Shown here: piece by piece, positions 11,993 through 24,428 of the stretch
How the letters are laid out: every line of letters starts with the position of its first letter
Numbering within the stretch: position 1 is the stretch's first letter
Source of the DNA: Echinostoma caproni
Lineage: Eukaryota > Platyhelminthes > Trematoda > Plagiorchiida > Echinostomatidae
DNA: 64,000 nucleotides
NCBI GenBank assembly: GCA_900618425.1
Contig: UZAN01039966.1
Coordinates: forward strand, 13,787 to 77,786
Reading direction: 5' to 3'
The notes under the pieces: generated by a model
What the model saw: only the letters and a program-made list of their open reading frames with translations
Database searches by the model: none
Told to the model about the DNA's origin: nothing
Made by a program: the position numbers and the translations under genes

Positions 11993-14060
11993 AGCACACT
12001 GCCGGCGAAGGGGAGCAGCAGCGTGGGTGGATGGGTGGTCGAAAAACAGCCGATGAAACAAATCTCAGAGTCTGGTGAAAAAAGTTGTGAAAATCGTTCG
12101 CTCGCGTTATCGAAATTGCATTGGAAAGAAATAAAAAAATGGATGTGTGCATGACGAAGGAGACAGAAACTTGTCTTCTGTTCATGCATCACCGGTAAAC
12201 CGATATGTTGCATAGAAAACTCTTGTAAATGGGTATCGAATTTCTAAAACATACCCAGAAAAAGAATGCATCCAGAAAAGCTTGTCTTTTCTGCCCTCTA
12301 GTCGTAGTTTATCCAAACATTTTTTTCTAACTTGCTCACAAAATCGAAAAGAAAACACTGAAGATAATCTTCCAGTTGCAGAACAAAATGCTTTATTTGT
12401 TGAGTATACTAGTCCGAAGTTATCGAAAATCTATTAGCATAGATTTCTGCTAAATGCGCAGATATTTTTGAAGATTGTACTAAGTTTAAACGGATCGACG
12501 GTAAAGAATGGGTAATCGATCGCATCGTTAAAATGTGTTGTCCAATTGCAGAATTGAGTATAATCTCACTTGCAACTTCCAACTGATTCCAGTCTACCAT
12601 AAATTCCTACACTGAACTTTAGAAATTGTTTATGACATGTGAAAGAACGCACTTCATCTTCAAGCATGATTTTGGATACGTTTATTCTCGTAATGTTGCA
12701 CTTTAATATCATCAATCGCTCCTCAATTTCATCTGATAGTCCGTCACCTACAGACGTTTGCTGATGGTATTCCCGCCAAACCGTCACTCGTGTTTAGCCG
12801 AAAAATGCAGTGTTCAGTGATGCTTGAGAAACATCGGAATCTGATAACGTATATTCAAACTACAACATAGCTGTTTTCGTTTGCCGCCTGTTGTAACACG
12901 AGAACATCAAAGGATTTGGTCCTGACTCCGTCTACAGTTAGCTTATCTAGACTAACCGAATTATGACAACTATGTCTTTGTTCTTTTGTGCCCGTTTTCC
13001 GCAAAAGGAAATGTAGGCGGTGAGTAAAATTGATGAAGACAAACTCGTTGATCTCTTTATTCAAAGCAATTAAATATACGGTTTTAACATAACCCTTTAC
13101 TAAAGCACCTTCCAATGCAGATGCGTGGTCAATCATACCTTTTCACTGTACTTCGTTCTTTGTTCGTATGCTTTCATCACACTTTTCGATACAGATTTAT
13201 TACTAACATTGTTTTGCCGTTCATGAGTCAAATGATAATTCCCGGCCGAATATTGATAATCTAATCTTCTTCAGTCGATACTACGTTTTTTAAAGTATAT
13301 AGGAGGGGCTTGGAGTGAAACATTCATGGTTGCTGATTGCCATCATTGGAAAAACTCCGTCTCTTTTCATTTAAACGAGAATGCAAACTCTGATAGAAAT
13401 GACTGACTGACTTTATATGATCTTAAAGCAATCAGGATTAGATGTATTGTTCGAGAAGCACAATGAATGTTGATTAAGGCACAGGTCTCTTTCGTTAGAT
13501 ATACTAAAAGACGAATATATTACAAATATAGACTGAACAAATGAATATACGTGTTCATCCTAATGTCTACTAAATATGCAATAACACGCACTCACTTCAA
13601 ATCCAAGTAGAAATGAGCACGTACATGGAACAGGAAAGAGCCCCTAGAAATGTTTTAAGCTGCATAGAAGTAAAACCTTTAGCTATTTGTGGCGATGGAC
13701 TAGACAGACTCACACCCAATGGTAAGCAATAAATACCTGTTAGTCGTGTAGAGTAGACGCGATTTATTTAGGTGTGTCGGAGCCAAATATAAATCTCTCC
13801 AACATGGGTAAAGTGCCTTTTGCCCATTCTATAATACGGAACTGTATTAGAAAAATTATTGTAGGAGAGATGGACTTTACTATCGCCAATTTTTTTCGAA
13901 TTCTACAGTTATTCTTAGGTGATTTATACTTACAATATATGTATAGACCACTCCTATTCTTGATATTCTCAACGTTGTCTTTTAACAATCCTTAAGTCAT
14001 ATTCAGATCCAGTTCAATCCTTTAGAAGGCGGACTGTGTATCAAATAATCTCCATGTACC
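11993..14060. other. Non-coding, nothing firmly recognised
   Basis: Minus-strand frames at 13136-12855 (VKTVYLIALNKEINEFVFIN...) and 12787-12409 look faintly protein-like, but stops interrupt any extended reading frame. They are not assigned. Confidence 0.4.
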
Positions 14061-17000
14061 GTGTTTGGCGCCTATCCTCACCGATCGACAGAGTTTGACC
14101 ACTGAGCCAACAGAAAGATCAGTTGGGTTGAATGAAACTTATTCCTCCTTTATTTTCACTTTGTCGTTGAATGTTTGGTGTACACCAATACAACGGCGTA
14201 ACGTACATTCCTTTCGAACAAACGAATCAATGTTCACTGAATGCTAAATTATTATACAGACCTCTCCTAGCGATTGACGGACAGTTGCTCCACCATCTGT
14301 CCACTTTTGGAACATCGTTTTGGCGGTAACTCAAACGCAACCCGGGGCGGGGAATTTCCGCATATTTAAAACTAATATGAGATAGTCAGTTCTCCATGAT
14401 CTCTTTGAGTCACCAATTGTTACCTAATACGGGTTGGAAGAAATTTGTTTTTGCTAAAATGTTTATGTTCAGTACACACACAAAAGAAGCGACATTAGCC
14501 CAGTGTATTGGCGTTATATTGAAGAGGAAATAATTTTGAATAGGATCATATGCAGAGCATCTACTATCCAACATCCAAACCACACTATTAAGAAGTGTAA
14601 ACACACTTTCTGACCCAGTTCATCCTGTACTAACCAGTTTCTCAGATTTTATCAATGCCATGATGTATAAATCTCGTCAGAATAAGTGATTCAATCATAT
14701 ATTACAACCATACAGGCTACAATTTGAACAAATACTATAAGAAGCCTTTGAATCGTCTTGATGTTGGCGTTCGATTTTTCCGAATTGCAGATGAGTTTAT
14801 CCCCAGAGCACGTTTAACGAAATACACAAATCGGAGACTTAATGGCTTCCCACTCAAAGAGAATAACAAAATATCCGGTTTGTGAAACGGATTTTGTGTC
14901 TTTCATTGTGTGATGAAGATACATGTGGATTTAAAAACCACTGAAGCATCTAGACAATGTCTTCGGGAGCTGCGTAAGTCAAGAGCGAGCACCAATAAGT
15001 TAGTCACATAAGCTATGATTGAAGTGGGAAAATCACGTTACGTGATAAGAACTGTGGGGGTTTAAAAATGCTTTCTAGGCATCACATATTTGGCTTTTCG
15101 TAACGGATGCAGCTCACTGTCCCGGTTTTCCAGTTCACTCGCACATACTGAGGACAACGTCTTGCGCTTCTATCTGTATTTGACTCCATGATTTGTCCCT
15201 AGTAAATCGGTCAATGATCTGCTGTCTCACTAACCAGACTCACATGTTTGCTTACAGGGCGCATTATCCGTTCGGTTTCCTGCACGTAACGGACCTAGCT
15301 CTGAGCCACATCATAGAATTGATTGAATGACTACTCTATTTATATCCCGTTTGGAACAGATGACGCGCTGATAGCACGACCGTGCTGCGGATGTCTCGAA
15401 CTGACAAAGTTCACTCGCGTCCTCCACTGGGAGGATTGTGCATACATATTAAAATAGCGGGTATTTTCCAGCACAGAACCAAGGGTCTGCTTGTTACCGG
15501 CGGCAGAAGTTAACACTGAGCACGAACACCATACTTCGATGACACAAAAAGACTGCCATATGCATGAGCGATGCTGGTGCATTGTAACAACCCGAATAGA
15601 CATGCATTCACTCTAGATCGGAAATTTTTCATTTTCCTCGGTCCTCACTCTTCTCCATTCCTCGTCTGATATAAGACTTTTTTTCTCAATTTGTATTGAT
15701 GAATCAAAGCCGGATTAAAGGATTACATGGATTTACATGCAGACGAGTGTTAGTATAGGTGTGTGCTAGTTGGGAAACCGAAATTCGTGTTTGCTTGTGT
15801 ATACCAGCGTTGCTTTAAGTGAACTGGAAGAATGCTATCACGCATCATTGCGAGCAGGCATAACAATACGGACGCAAACATCACCAGTGATCTAGGGTTT
15901 TAGAAAACGCTGTCCATCCAAATGACACAAGCCGCTCCAAAACTGTTGGTTTGATAGCCCCACGTTACATTTGTAACGGAAATCGAATTTCTAAACAGTG
16001 CTCCTCCATCAATTTGTACGGCAAACCCAGGGTGCTACACTGGAATAAAATGAGCTATATCCGACAAATCCACTTATGTTTCAGGATTATTCACAATCTT
16101 GTCCGTATTTGGGAGTATCGCATAAACTACTGTGTTATCATATAACAAAGGAATAACATTTAACGATGGTTTGCTTTAATTCAGTTGGACGAATGTTTGC
16201 CATTTAAGGGTGTAAAAATATAATTATATGTTGCACATAACTTCACCCAATGCTGTCGCCTGCTCGAAAATATCTTACCGCATGGTAATGAAACACTATT
16301 CCCAGAAGGAACTAAAAATGTAAGCATTCTTTTAGTTACTGAAAGTATAAATCGGAATTTATCGTTCTATCTCTTAGAAGGACCCGGGAACAAATCGTAC
16401 CATTGTAATCCAGCCTAAAGGTTAGCATAATTTTCCTTCGGTAAATTATGAATAACCGCATGGTTGGAGTGGATCGATCTTGTTCGGACCATTATCTTTC
16501 AAACTGGAAATGCTGTGGAAGTGTCCACTTTTCATCGTTACTAATCAGATATTTCGAAATTGTAAATAATTTTGGTTATGCAAAAAGTACGATTGATAAA
16601 TTGTATTGCCCTGTGACAAATAATTACCATTCAAATCATGTTGAACTCAAGCTATGTGTCAACTGACTTCATACAGTATACTTGATAAATTCTCCAGTTA
16701 ATTAGGTTAATCACATGATTGGCAATGCGTTCGGTAGTCGGGTACTCCCAACATTTTAATAAATAATTCTAAATGGCCAACATCTTCTTGATAAACTGCT
16801 GGGCCTGACGGTCGTTCACCTTTGGGTGGACTATCAGTCGACTGTAAAAATGAACTTAGAAAAGGTGCATTGCCATAAGGCGCAACGCCCCCCCCCACCC
16901 AAATGAGCTTCATATTTTCATAAAAATCAGCAGCAGCCTTTTAACAAATACGGAACATTCAGTCTGCAGTTTTGCGTTCGAATGGAATATAACGATTGCT

Positions 17001-17764
17001 TGATTCGTACCCCTCTTGTGATGTTATTCTTCCATGCAACCCCTTTTATAACTAAACATACATTTCAAAAACGACGGGAATACCGTCAGGGTTATTTTAC
17101 GCTTACCTATTACGTAATAAAAACAGTTGTGGCTACCTCGTTTACCTCTTCATTGTATATAAGAGCTATCATGAAACAAAAAAGCGTTTCATTGTGATGG
17201 ATTTATGAAATTCTACACACGGGGTGTGAATCACACGTATCGATTGGCACTTTCATGCTTTGTAAAGTTTACATTCTGTTACAAATAAGACGTTTTGATT
17301 TTACCGGTCAAGATCCACCTAAAGGTGATTTTAAAGGACCAAGGGCAGTTGGCAACGGAATGTAGTTTCTTCTTTATCAAGCCATTTTTTTGGAAGACCT
17401 TTCCTCGTTCGATAGGTTGCAAACCAGCCTATCGTTCCCTCTCTTCTTCTGACAACGGTGATCAACATACACACCTTGAACTAGATGTTTTACTAATCAA
17501 ATGAACCCTGTTTAAAAGGAATTGCTGGGATACGCAGTCCCTGAATACTGATGCGCATATGCTCACGCCAATGAACGTTAGTAATTTTTTAACCACACGT
17601 TTGCGCTCGAAAAATTGATAGTTTACGTGGAGTTTTTGAAACCCCTATCTTGTTCATTTAGTTTTTAATGACGTACTTTGCCCGAATTCGGATGAAAAGA
17701 ATTTAGATCATCAGATCTAACACCTCGTAGTTCGGATCAGGATCCACTGACAGCACTTATGTCG
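14061..17764. other. Non-coding, possible SINE head fragment at 14085-14130
   Basis: On the minus strand near 14113 the string TTGGCTCAGTGGTCAA resembles the A box of a tRNA-derived SINE, but no good B box follows. There is a C10-type run at 16887-16900. Otherwise only short frames are present. Confidence 0.35.
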
Positions 17765-17950
17765 GATTAGCGGCACAGTGGCAAAGTGGGTAGTATGCCT
17801 TTGAGGTTCTGGTGTCGTGGTCTTCACCGGGGTCGATGCTGTCACACTGTTGCTGTTTAGACCCAACCAAGTGGAAAGAGTAGTACCAAATGATTTCTAT
17901 CCTTTCAGCTCATGCTTCCCTTGCTCTGTACATAATGGTGTTTATCTCGA
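17765..17950 (+). mobile_element. tRNA-derived SINE relic with mutated hammerhead segment
   Basis: The head (about 17772-17795) reads CAGTGGCAAAGTGGGTAG, a good pol III A box (TRGYNNARNNG) of tRNA type. A weak B box (GGGTCGATGC) follows at about 17830. The tail matches the SINE fragment at 27.0 kb: CACTG..., AGACCCAACCA, a GGAAA core and ATTTCTATCcTTTcaGCTCATG line up one-to-one with it. The CTGATGA ribozyme core is CTGTTTA here, so this copy cannot be active. Family logic is as in the schistosome SM-alpha SINEs, which combine a pol III promoter with a hammerhead. The element boundaries are approximate. Confidence 0.6.
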
Positions 17951-18769
17951 AATTTTTAATCCATCAGGTATTATTAAAAACTAATGAAACTCGATAAGTG
18001 AAGCTTAACTGGTTTTATGTTTCTTTTGCATTGTATTGCATTATAACACACAATGCGGGAAGCAGCCATGCCCACGTTTCAGACCAAAAAAGCGCTCGCA
18101 ATGTCTTCACAGAGGAATAAACCGCTCCCACATTATCCTTCTCGGGAAGGATACATGCCTAAAATAGAAAACAGACCTTTTACAAATGTTAATTCCCATA
18201 AAAAAGAGTGGCAAACTTAACCCAGTTGAACGGTACAAAAAAGAAAGAGTGAGATTGGCAAAGATTTTGTGAGTCAAGTGTCCAAAAGATTCACTGTGCC
18301 AGTCAGGCAATTTTCTATCAACAGGTGAAGCATAAAACATAAGGAAACTTAACTGAAACGGAGCTAAGTTACAATAAATGGCCATGAGATCAGTTTGAAG
18401 TAAACTGGAGATCACAGGGGAGCAGTAGAAAGCAAGACACATTGTTAAACTTACTGTTTTGCAGTACATTTCCTCAACCTATGGGTATGAAATCACAACC
18501 GTTTGAGTTTCCTAAGTCTTTAGGATATCAGTACAACATCCTGAATTACTTTCCATGATAACACCCAATTACATGATGATGTACACACTGCAACGTGGGA
18601 AACCTTCAACTGTGGGATGAACTCGAAGAAGTGAAAACACGCTTTAAGCGTATTGATGATTTGTGTTTGAGGCCCTATTGAAGAGAACATTCCTGTGCGG
18701 TAGTGAAAGAGAAAGATAAAGTGAAAAAATCACCCGGGTTTGGAAAACTGACTTGAACTGATCATCCTT

Positions 18770-18955
18770 AAGATTGCACACTCAGGCACAAACCTCAGCT
18801 CTTCCCGTCAACCCTACACTCGGAAGCACTTCACTCGAGTTTCGCTCTTATTAAAGTTCATCAGTATTGCACATCCATTCTCTGGTCCGGGATTCGAACT
18901 GCAGATAAATCTCACTGGAACCGTGTATGTTACCACGATGTCAACTGTAGTGACA
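18770..18955 (-). mobile_element. tRNA-derived SINE carrying a hammerhead-like motif
   Basis: Read on the minus strand, a B-box sequence AGTTCGAATCC (18900-18890) sits in a tRNA-like CCAGTGAGA...GTTCGAATCCCGGACC context, with a weaker A-box region (TGGTAACATAC) near 18935. About 30 nt after the B box comes a hammerhead-like core (see the ncRNA entry 18810-18880). This order, a pol III promoter followed by a ribozyme, is that of the SM-alpha-type SINEs of flatworms. The downstream part runs to about 18770. The sequence differs from the 17.8/27.0 kb family, so it is a second SINE family. Confidence 0.55.
18810..18880 (-). ncRNA. Hammerhead ribozyme-like motif in SINE (probably inactive)
   Basis: On the minus strand CTGATGA (18864-18858) is followed by helix II (ACTT / GAGC, three of four pairs including one G-U), then GAAA (18843-18840). 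Helix III is the exact palindrome ACTCGAGT (18840-18833). The base at the cleavage position is G (complement of C at 18832), which hammerheads do not tolerate, and helix I pairs only in part. The closing pair of helix II is lost by G-to-A. I infer an ancestral type I, dimer-forming hammerhead that has decayed in this copy. Confidence 0.5.
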
Positions 18956-19166
18956 GTCGCTCAATTCACTTTTAGCACTGAATGATCATTTCTATCAAAA
19001 CAAAACCCGTGTTGAACTGCAAACAAAACGTTTCATTTTTCAGAGTACTCCACCAGAAAATGAGGAATCATTGATTCGTCTTTAGTTTTAACATAGGGAA
19101 AATAGTGTAACCTGACGGTAATTTGAGGGATCACTTGAATTAATTCAAGAAGAAAAATGTTTTTTT

Positions 19167-19448
19167 TTAAGTTAGCTGCGTAGATTTTACGTAGCACACT
19201 TTAGTTTCTCTGTTTGCTTTACAAACCAGCACCTTATTCGGAACAAAACCGCAAAACCTGCTCTTATGCGCTTGTGCACAACCTGTGAACGCTTTAACCA
19301 AATTTAATTCGTATCTTGCCATGGCAATGAACAAAGCCATAAAATGGTCCATATTTGTTTCGCAATCAATCGATAAAATACAAAATAATAGCAAGAAAAG
19401 ATAGCAAGATAGCATTTTACTAACATGATAAACAATTACCAAAAGCAT
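19167..19448 (-). CDS. Candidate small secreted protein, 93 codons
   Basis: On the minus strand an ATG at 19448 (second ATG at codon 12) opens a frame to a TAA at 19167. Its N-terminal third is a hydrophobic run, MLSCYLFLLLFCILSI, then DCETN, a plausible signal peptide with a cleavage region. The remainder contains four spaced cysteines (GCAQ, FCGF, VCKAN, VCYV) and basic residues. I know no family match. No promoter, intron or neighbour supports it, and a hydrophobic run in AT-rich DNA can arise by chance. Confidence 0.22.
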   Translation of the reverse strand: MLLVIVYHVSKMLSCYLFLLLFCILSIDCETNMDHFMALFIAMARYELNLVKAFTGCAQAHKSRFCGFVPNKVLVCKANRETKVCYVKSTQLT

Positions 19449-19794
19449 CCTTCTCAATTTCTAGCCCAAGAAATCTGACAATCAATTGTTTATTCGTTCC
19501 ATTAGCACTTTAGATATGAGCACTTTTAAATTCAGACAGTCTGAGTATTGTATCTTTTCCCAGTGATCATTCACTCCGCTTTTTGAAGTGTCAGAATGGA
19601 GTCGTTTTATATTACAAACCAAAAAAATGCTAACGATCAGGAGTGATCGTACGAAAAGTAAAACCACAACGCGCTAAGGCTAGATCCTATTCGACATCCT
19701 CATCTCATCCTTATTCATCCAATCTTCTCTCGTCGTGTCGTGCACAGTGAGTGCGTAGACCTACTTCCGCTAGTCCGTGGGTCCGTACACCAAT

Positions 19795-19823
19795 CACACA
19801 CACACACATACACACACACACAC
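19795..19823. repeat. (CA)n microsatellite
   Basis: CA repeat with one interruption (T at position 19809). Confidence 0.95.
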
Positions 19824-20286
19824 TGAAACCGTAATCCGTTGCAAACCGTGATCCCGGACAGTGGGTGTATAGTAGGTTGTCTACCACAACACACTGACAT
19901 GACAGAACACGCGATCTGTCAGTGCATCATCACAAAGCCTCCTGTATAAATCCTCACCGTTTCTATCGTGTACACTCATCACTGACTACAAGATTGCCCG
20001 CTGTTTTTGTCTCTTGTTCTAGCCATCCAGTTTGCCAATTTATCGAATTCGCAGTGCGGTCAAAAAAATCAGGCTCGTTCCCCAAAAAGCAGTGTCTATT
20101 ATATTCCATTACGAAGGGACATCGAATTTGTAAACCTTCCAAAAGTAAGATAGGATACTAATTAAAATTATATTTATGTATCAAATATTTTCTAAATTAG
20201 GTAAAGAGAAAAAAATGCAACTTCATTACTTGTTGTAGAATTGCTTTTGATCAGGTGGGTGACAACTTCAAAGCAACTTTTTGGAT

Positions 20287-20303
20287 AGACAGACAGACAG
20301 ACA
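20287..20303. repeat. (GACA)n short tandem repeat
   Basis: Four GACA units, the last partly changed. Confidence 0.9.
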
Positions 20304-21402
20304 CATTAATAGATAGAAAGTACCATCCCTTTTGAAAATCACGCTGAGAATTAAACGCAAATGTAATCTAACTGGAACCTGAGGGAACTCATGAGTATTT
20401 TCTCTCCTAACACCGCAGTACCGAGAGTGTTAAACGTCTTCCGTAGATATCATGTAGACCTGTATTAAATCTTGATTTTCCAGTTAATCTCCTTAGCTCC
20501 CAGATTAGCAAAAGACAATAGTAGTTGGAATTTATTTCCATATCCAGATAAATTTCCTCTCATGTGTAGCGAAAGAATGATGAGATGAAACGCTTTGAAA
20601 CACTCAATGTAATAATTTTTGACAGTATAAGGTTTCATCTAGAGCGTAAATCCGTTAACTCCAATGAGGATTAAATCAGACACCTCAAAAATAGAACAAA
20701 AGCATACTATCTGCCCAATCTTCATCAGGTAGTCGATCAGACTGTTTTATTTTATCTATAATACCATCTATCTGTAATAATTGCAACAAGGCTAAACTGC
20801 GTACGTAACCAGTGAAAAAATGTTGAACGGTCTACTTAGTGGCGCTGAGCTGGGTTCTACTGTAAGATCCGGGTGTTGATCGACAGGGTGTGCGCTGCAG
20901 TTGAGTTACAAAAGTGCTGTGAAGCTTTTCTTTATCGTTCTGCTCGCTTGTATTCGACCAAAACTCAACACGATATCAGGCTTTTATAACCCTTAGAAAA
21001 TAGATATTCATAGTTTTATGAACGTAATCTCACTAATCTCACGGGCAAACAAACAACACACCTTCGCTCTTCAAATCCACATAAAAAATTACTTCACGTC
21101 TAAACCTTACATCTATTTGTCAAACGAGGCTGATTTCTCCATCAAATTCTAAGTTAATCTTCAAAGAGCTCAAGAGTTAATTTGAAAATTTTGTTTTTGT
21201 CCTTTCCAGTGTTACTTTGAACGAGGCACTTATCAGAATTGATTTGAAACTAATCATAGTTTGCTTCTGTAAAAGTACCTGTTTTCGATCCCAACGGAAA
21301 GGTCACTGTTCATTTTGCTGAGAGAAAAATGAGCTGTATAACTTCCTTGCACTCCTGGTAAAACAAAATGCTGGAACGCGCGCGTACAGGAACGCTCGCA
21401 GT

Positions 21403-21417
21403 CACACACACACACAC
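21403..21417. repeat. (CA)n microsatellite
   Basis: Seven CA units next to a GC-rich CGCGCG stretch. Confidence 0.9.
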
Positions 21418-22620
21418 AAAGGTTCGAATTCCTAATTTTGTTTATATAACATGTGACCGTACCTCTATCCAATTGTACTTTCATTAATTAACTTACTGGC
21501 CGAACTCAGAAAGTCCTTGTTTGCGGTTCACGTAATTGTTAATCCTGTAATTGGATTATGAAAAGATTAATAGCCTGCGGATTGAAACTCATTCTTGGAC
21601 GCTGCTTGTACTGTTATACAGCACACGCTCTATCAGATGAAACAAGAAGCCACATAGCTGGCACTGATGCTTTCCCTTCCAGATCACTCACACCACTTAC
21701 CAAAATATATGGGCTATATCGACTGGCACAAAAGTAAACAACTTTATGGGGCACAAAGGAGTTAAATGGGAACTCGAGAATATAAAACTATTGTTATAAA
21801 GAGAGTGGACAACCATTTGGGCGTTTTCATAATTGAGTGTAAGTCAAACGTGTTCTACGGCCATGATGACACGGGAGCTCGCAAGATTCGAGCACATAAA
21901 TCCAATCACTATGGCTTCCGAAGTCCCCGGGATATTTCTGTTACCTTTTGGTTTCAATCGTCGTCCCTTCAAGTTCTTTGCACACAGTAAAACAACGTGG
22001 GAAGACAAGTTGACAAACTGTCTTGTTTTCAGTGTGTCTTAATCATGTAATTACAACACAATAAATTTGACGAGTAATAGCATGTTTAAAACACAAAAAC
22101 GAGCTGTTTTGCCAACTTTTGTTCTCATTAACCGCTCCCTAAGACTCTTGAAACATTTGAAAACCACATGATTTTGTAGGATAGCGCCGAATGTGTCCTT
22201 CGCCATTCTCTTACGGAGAACGGAGAGACAATGTTGGCAGCGAATTTCGGTAAAGGTCTCGTAGGATGCACGGAACAATATTCACTATACAGGTACTTGA
22301 ATACGAGTAGCACAAAGTTTTGTGGTCGATGGGGTTGTTTTTTCCTAAGATTGGGCATATCAAAGAGTTGAGATATCCGAATCTCAAATGCATGGGATGA
22401 AAGTTTGAAGTAGCTTCAAATAAACAGTGTTCCAGGACCTTCAGTAAATTACTGCTTTTGGTTACCGTCGTTACTTTGTCGGTGTTTTCACCATCCATCG
22501 AGTTTCTTCCCAATTCCGCAAATTTGATATTTCCATACATCTGATATATTCAAGGCATAATTAGTATTATCCAGCTCGTCGTTTAAGGTTGCTGGACTAT
22601 ATGTTTTTTTCTTCTTGCAG

Positions 22621-22713
22621 ACTGAATACTCTATGTTTCCTCACTGGTATCTCACTGGAACAGAAATTATGATAATACTTTTAGCTTTGTATCCAAAAGA
22701 GTTCATGGAATGA
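22621..22713 (+). CDS. Candidate terminal exon, 30 codons
   Basis: A strong acceptor, with the pyrimidine tract ttttttttcttcttgcag ending at 22620, precedes an open frame TEYSMFPHWYLTGTEIMIIL... that ends at a TGA at 22711-22713. The polypyrimidine tract is the best in the window. There is no recognised family and no upstream partner exon. Confidence 0.2.
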   Translation, partial: TEYSMFPHWYLTGTEIMIILLALYPKEFME

Positions 22714-23740
22714 CTCTCGGTATCACCGTTCGCCGTTTGTCCAAACATACACTTCAAGAGATGCACCAGAATATTGCCTTTCCTCCTCAGTACCGTTGAC
22801 AGTAAACATGGATGATCGTGATGAAACGCGTGTTGTGGTTTATGTATGTGGTCAAATCACAAATATACTTTCCATGCACACACTGAATACCCAGTGTTCC
22901 CGCTCGCGTTTCTCTAATGTTCCAACAAATGGTGTGTGCGTGTGAGGCACTTGTAGGGCGAAACAAGTGTTGATCCTTGTTAAGCGTAGAACTCTGACGA
23001 CATGAATATCAATCGTCATGGGACCAGGTAGTGTAGCCTCACCAGTGGGATACTGTGCATTGGAACACAACATTATCAAACAAGACCGAAGGGTTCTGAC
23101 TGATTACCGTTTTCGCTGAAATAAAANATAAAACGGAGTAAGAAAGAGGCCACAAAATAGGTCATCGCCAGATACGATAAAAAGAAATTCGCCAATGAGA
23201 AAAAGTGATAAACAGGAGAATATTATTGTTAAAACCGTGCCTTCAATGAATTACTTTCTTTGGTAAACTGTCTGCAGATTCTTCTGAATTGATGCCACTA
23301 TTACTCCTGATGGGCGGGCGAATGCATATCACTCGAGCAAACACGCGAGAAAAAGATTACCGACTTTCAGCCACTCCGGAATTCGTAGGACGAGTCTACT
23401 TGTACTAGATCATAACATACCGGTGCCTCAGTATCTAACAAATAATCATACTCTCACAACGCTGGACCCGAATTCTCAGTTTTACTACCGCATAACTTTT
23501 CCCCCTTTGAGCATGTACTTGTGCAGTTCTACTTTGACTGCTACGGAAGTAAATGAGGGCAGTCCATTCAGCCCAGTTTACGCAGTAAACTGAATGGGGT
23601 GATTGTTACAAACCAATACAGGGGTTCTTCATATGACCGAGGACTGTATTGGCGAAAGCCCGTTGTTTGTGGGGGATGGAGACTTGGCACAAAACACATT
23701 TGATTTGTGGCTAGCGTAATTCCGTTCTGGCGATTCTCGA

Positions 23741-23760
23741 TCTCTCTATCTCTCTCTCTC
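23741..23760. repeat. (CT)n microsatellite
   Basis: CT repeat with a single A interruption. Confidence 0.9.
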
Positions 23761-24394
23761 GAAGATAAGCAAAGCTCGAGTCGATTACGTTGTCACAGAA
23801 GTATTCCTCTAAGTGACTGTTGATAAGATCTATTCCACAATAGGAATGAATTATAAAGCATATTATCAAACTATTTAGTTAGAAAAAGCGACAAAACGTT
23901 AGAAGATCCCGTTACTACGGTGTATCAACAGTTGCCATGTATTCTTTTCAACCCGATGAATGGTGAGAAAATTTCATGTTAGGGGCAGCGGTTAAGCTAA
24001 AAACGAAAATAGTGTTGAACTGTGATAGAATTACTCCGTCAATGTTACCACGGAAGATCGTGGATTAATTTTGTGGGAATCACCACACGTTGATATACAT
24101 TTTGCGCTTCTTCTACGCGGGCAAACAGTTGATTCGTATATATAGTGTGAAGAACCGAGCAAATTTGACAAAGCAAGGCGCAACTGCAAGAATTAGCCAA
24201 TTACCAAGCAGTATTGATTTATTCTCTAAGGTAGCACTTTTCGTCATTCCACAAATTTATTGAAGCGGGCTTGAGAGATGATACTACATGATCTGTAATG
24301 CATGATGCTGTCCTGTCCGAATTTCATTTATTGAACGCTTAACATTATTCCTTATGGTCTAACAGAGCAAAAGTGCAAAGGATGATATAAGTTT

Positions 24395-24428
24395 ATTATA
24401 TATCATATATATAAATAGATATATATAT
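24395..24428. repeat. (TA)-rich imperfect microsatellite
   Basis: TA repeats interrupted by CATATATATAAATAG. Confidence 0.85.

Larger units (their letters stand above)
19449..22620. other. Non-coding with several microsatellites
   Basis: It holds (CA)n, (GACA)n and (AC)n tracts, listed separately. A string near 20830-20885 (ctTAGTGGCGCTGAG ... ATCCGGGTGTTGATC) vaguely resembles a tRNA-like SINE head. A minus-strand frame at 22540-22211 contains KSSNLLKVLEHCLF, faintly like a LINE RT segment. Neither is strong enough to call. Confidence 0.4.

Noticed and set aside
12409..13136. Series of minus-strand frames that might be exons or a retroelement protein
   Set aside because: Extended reading meets many stops, splice sites are poor and no family motif is visible.
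22211..22540. Minus-strand frame with KSSNLLKVLEHCLF, reminiscent of a LINE RT segment
   Set aside because: No catalytic or flanking RT motif supports it, and the resemblance covers only about 14 residues.
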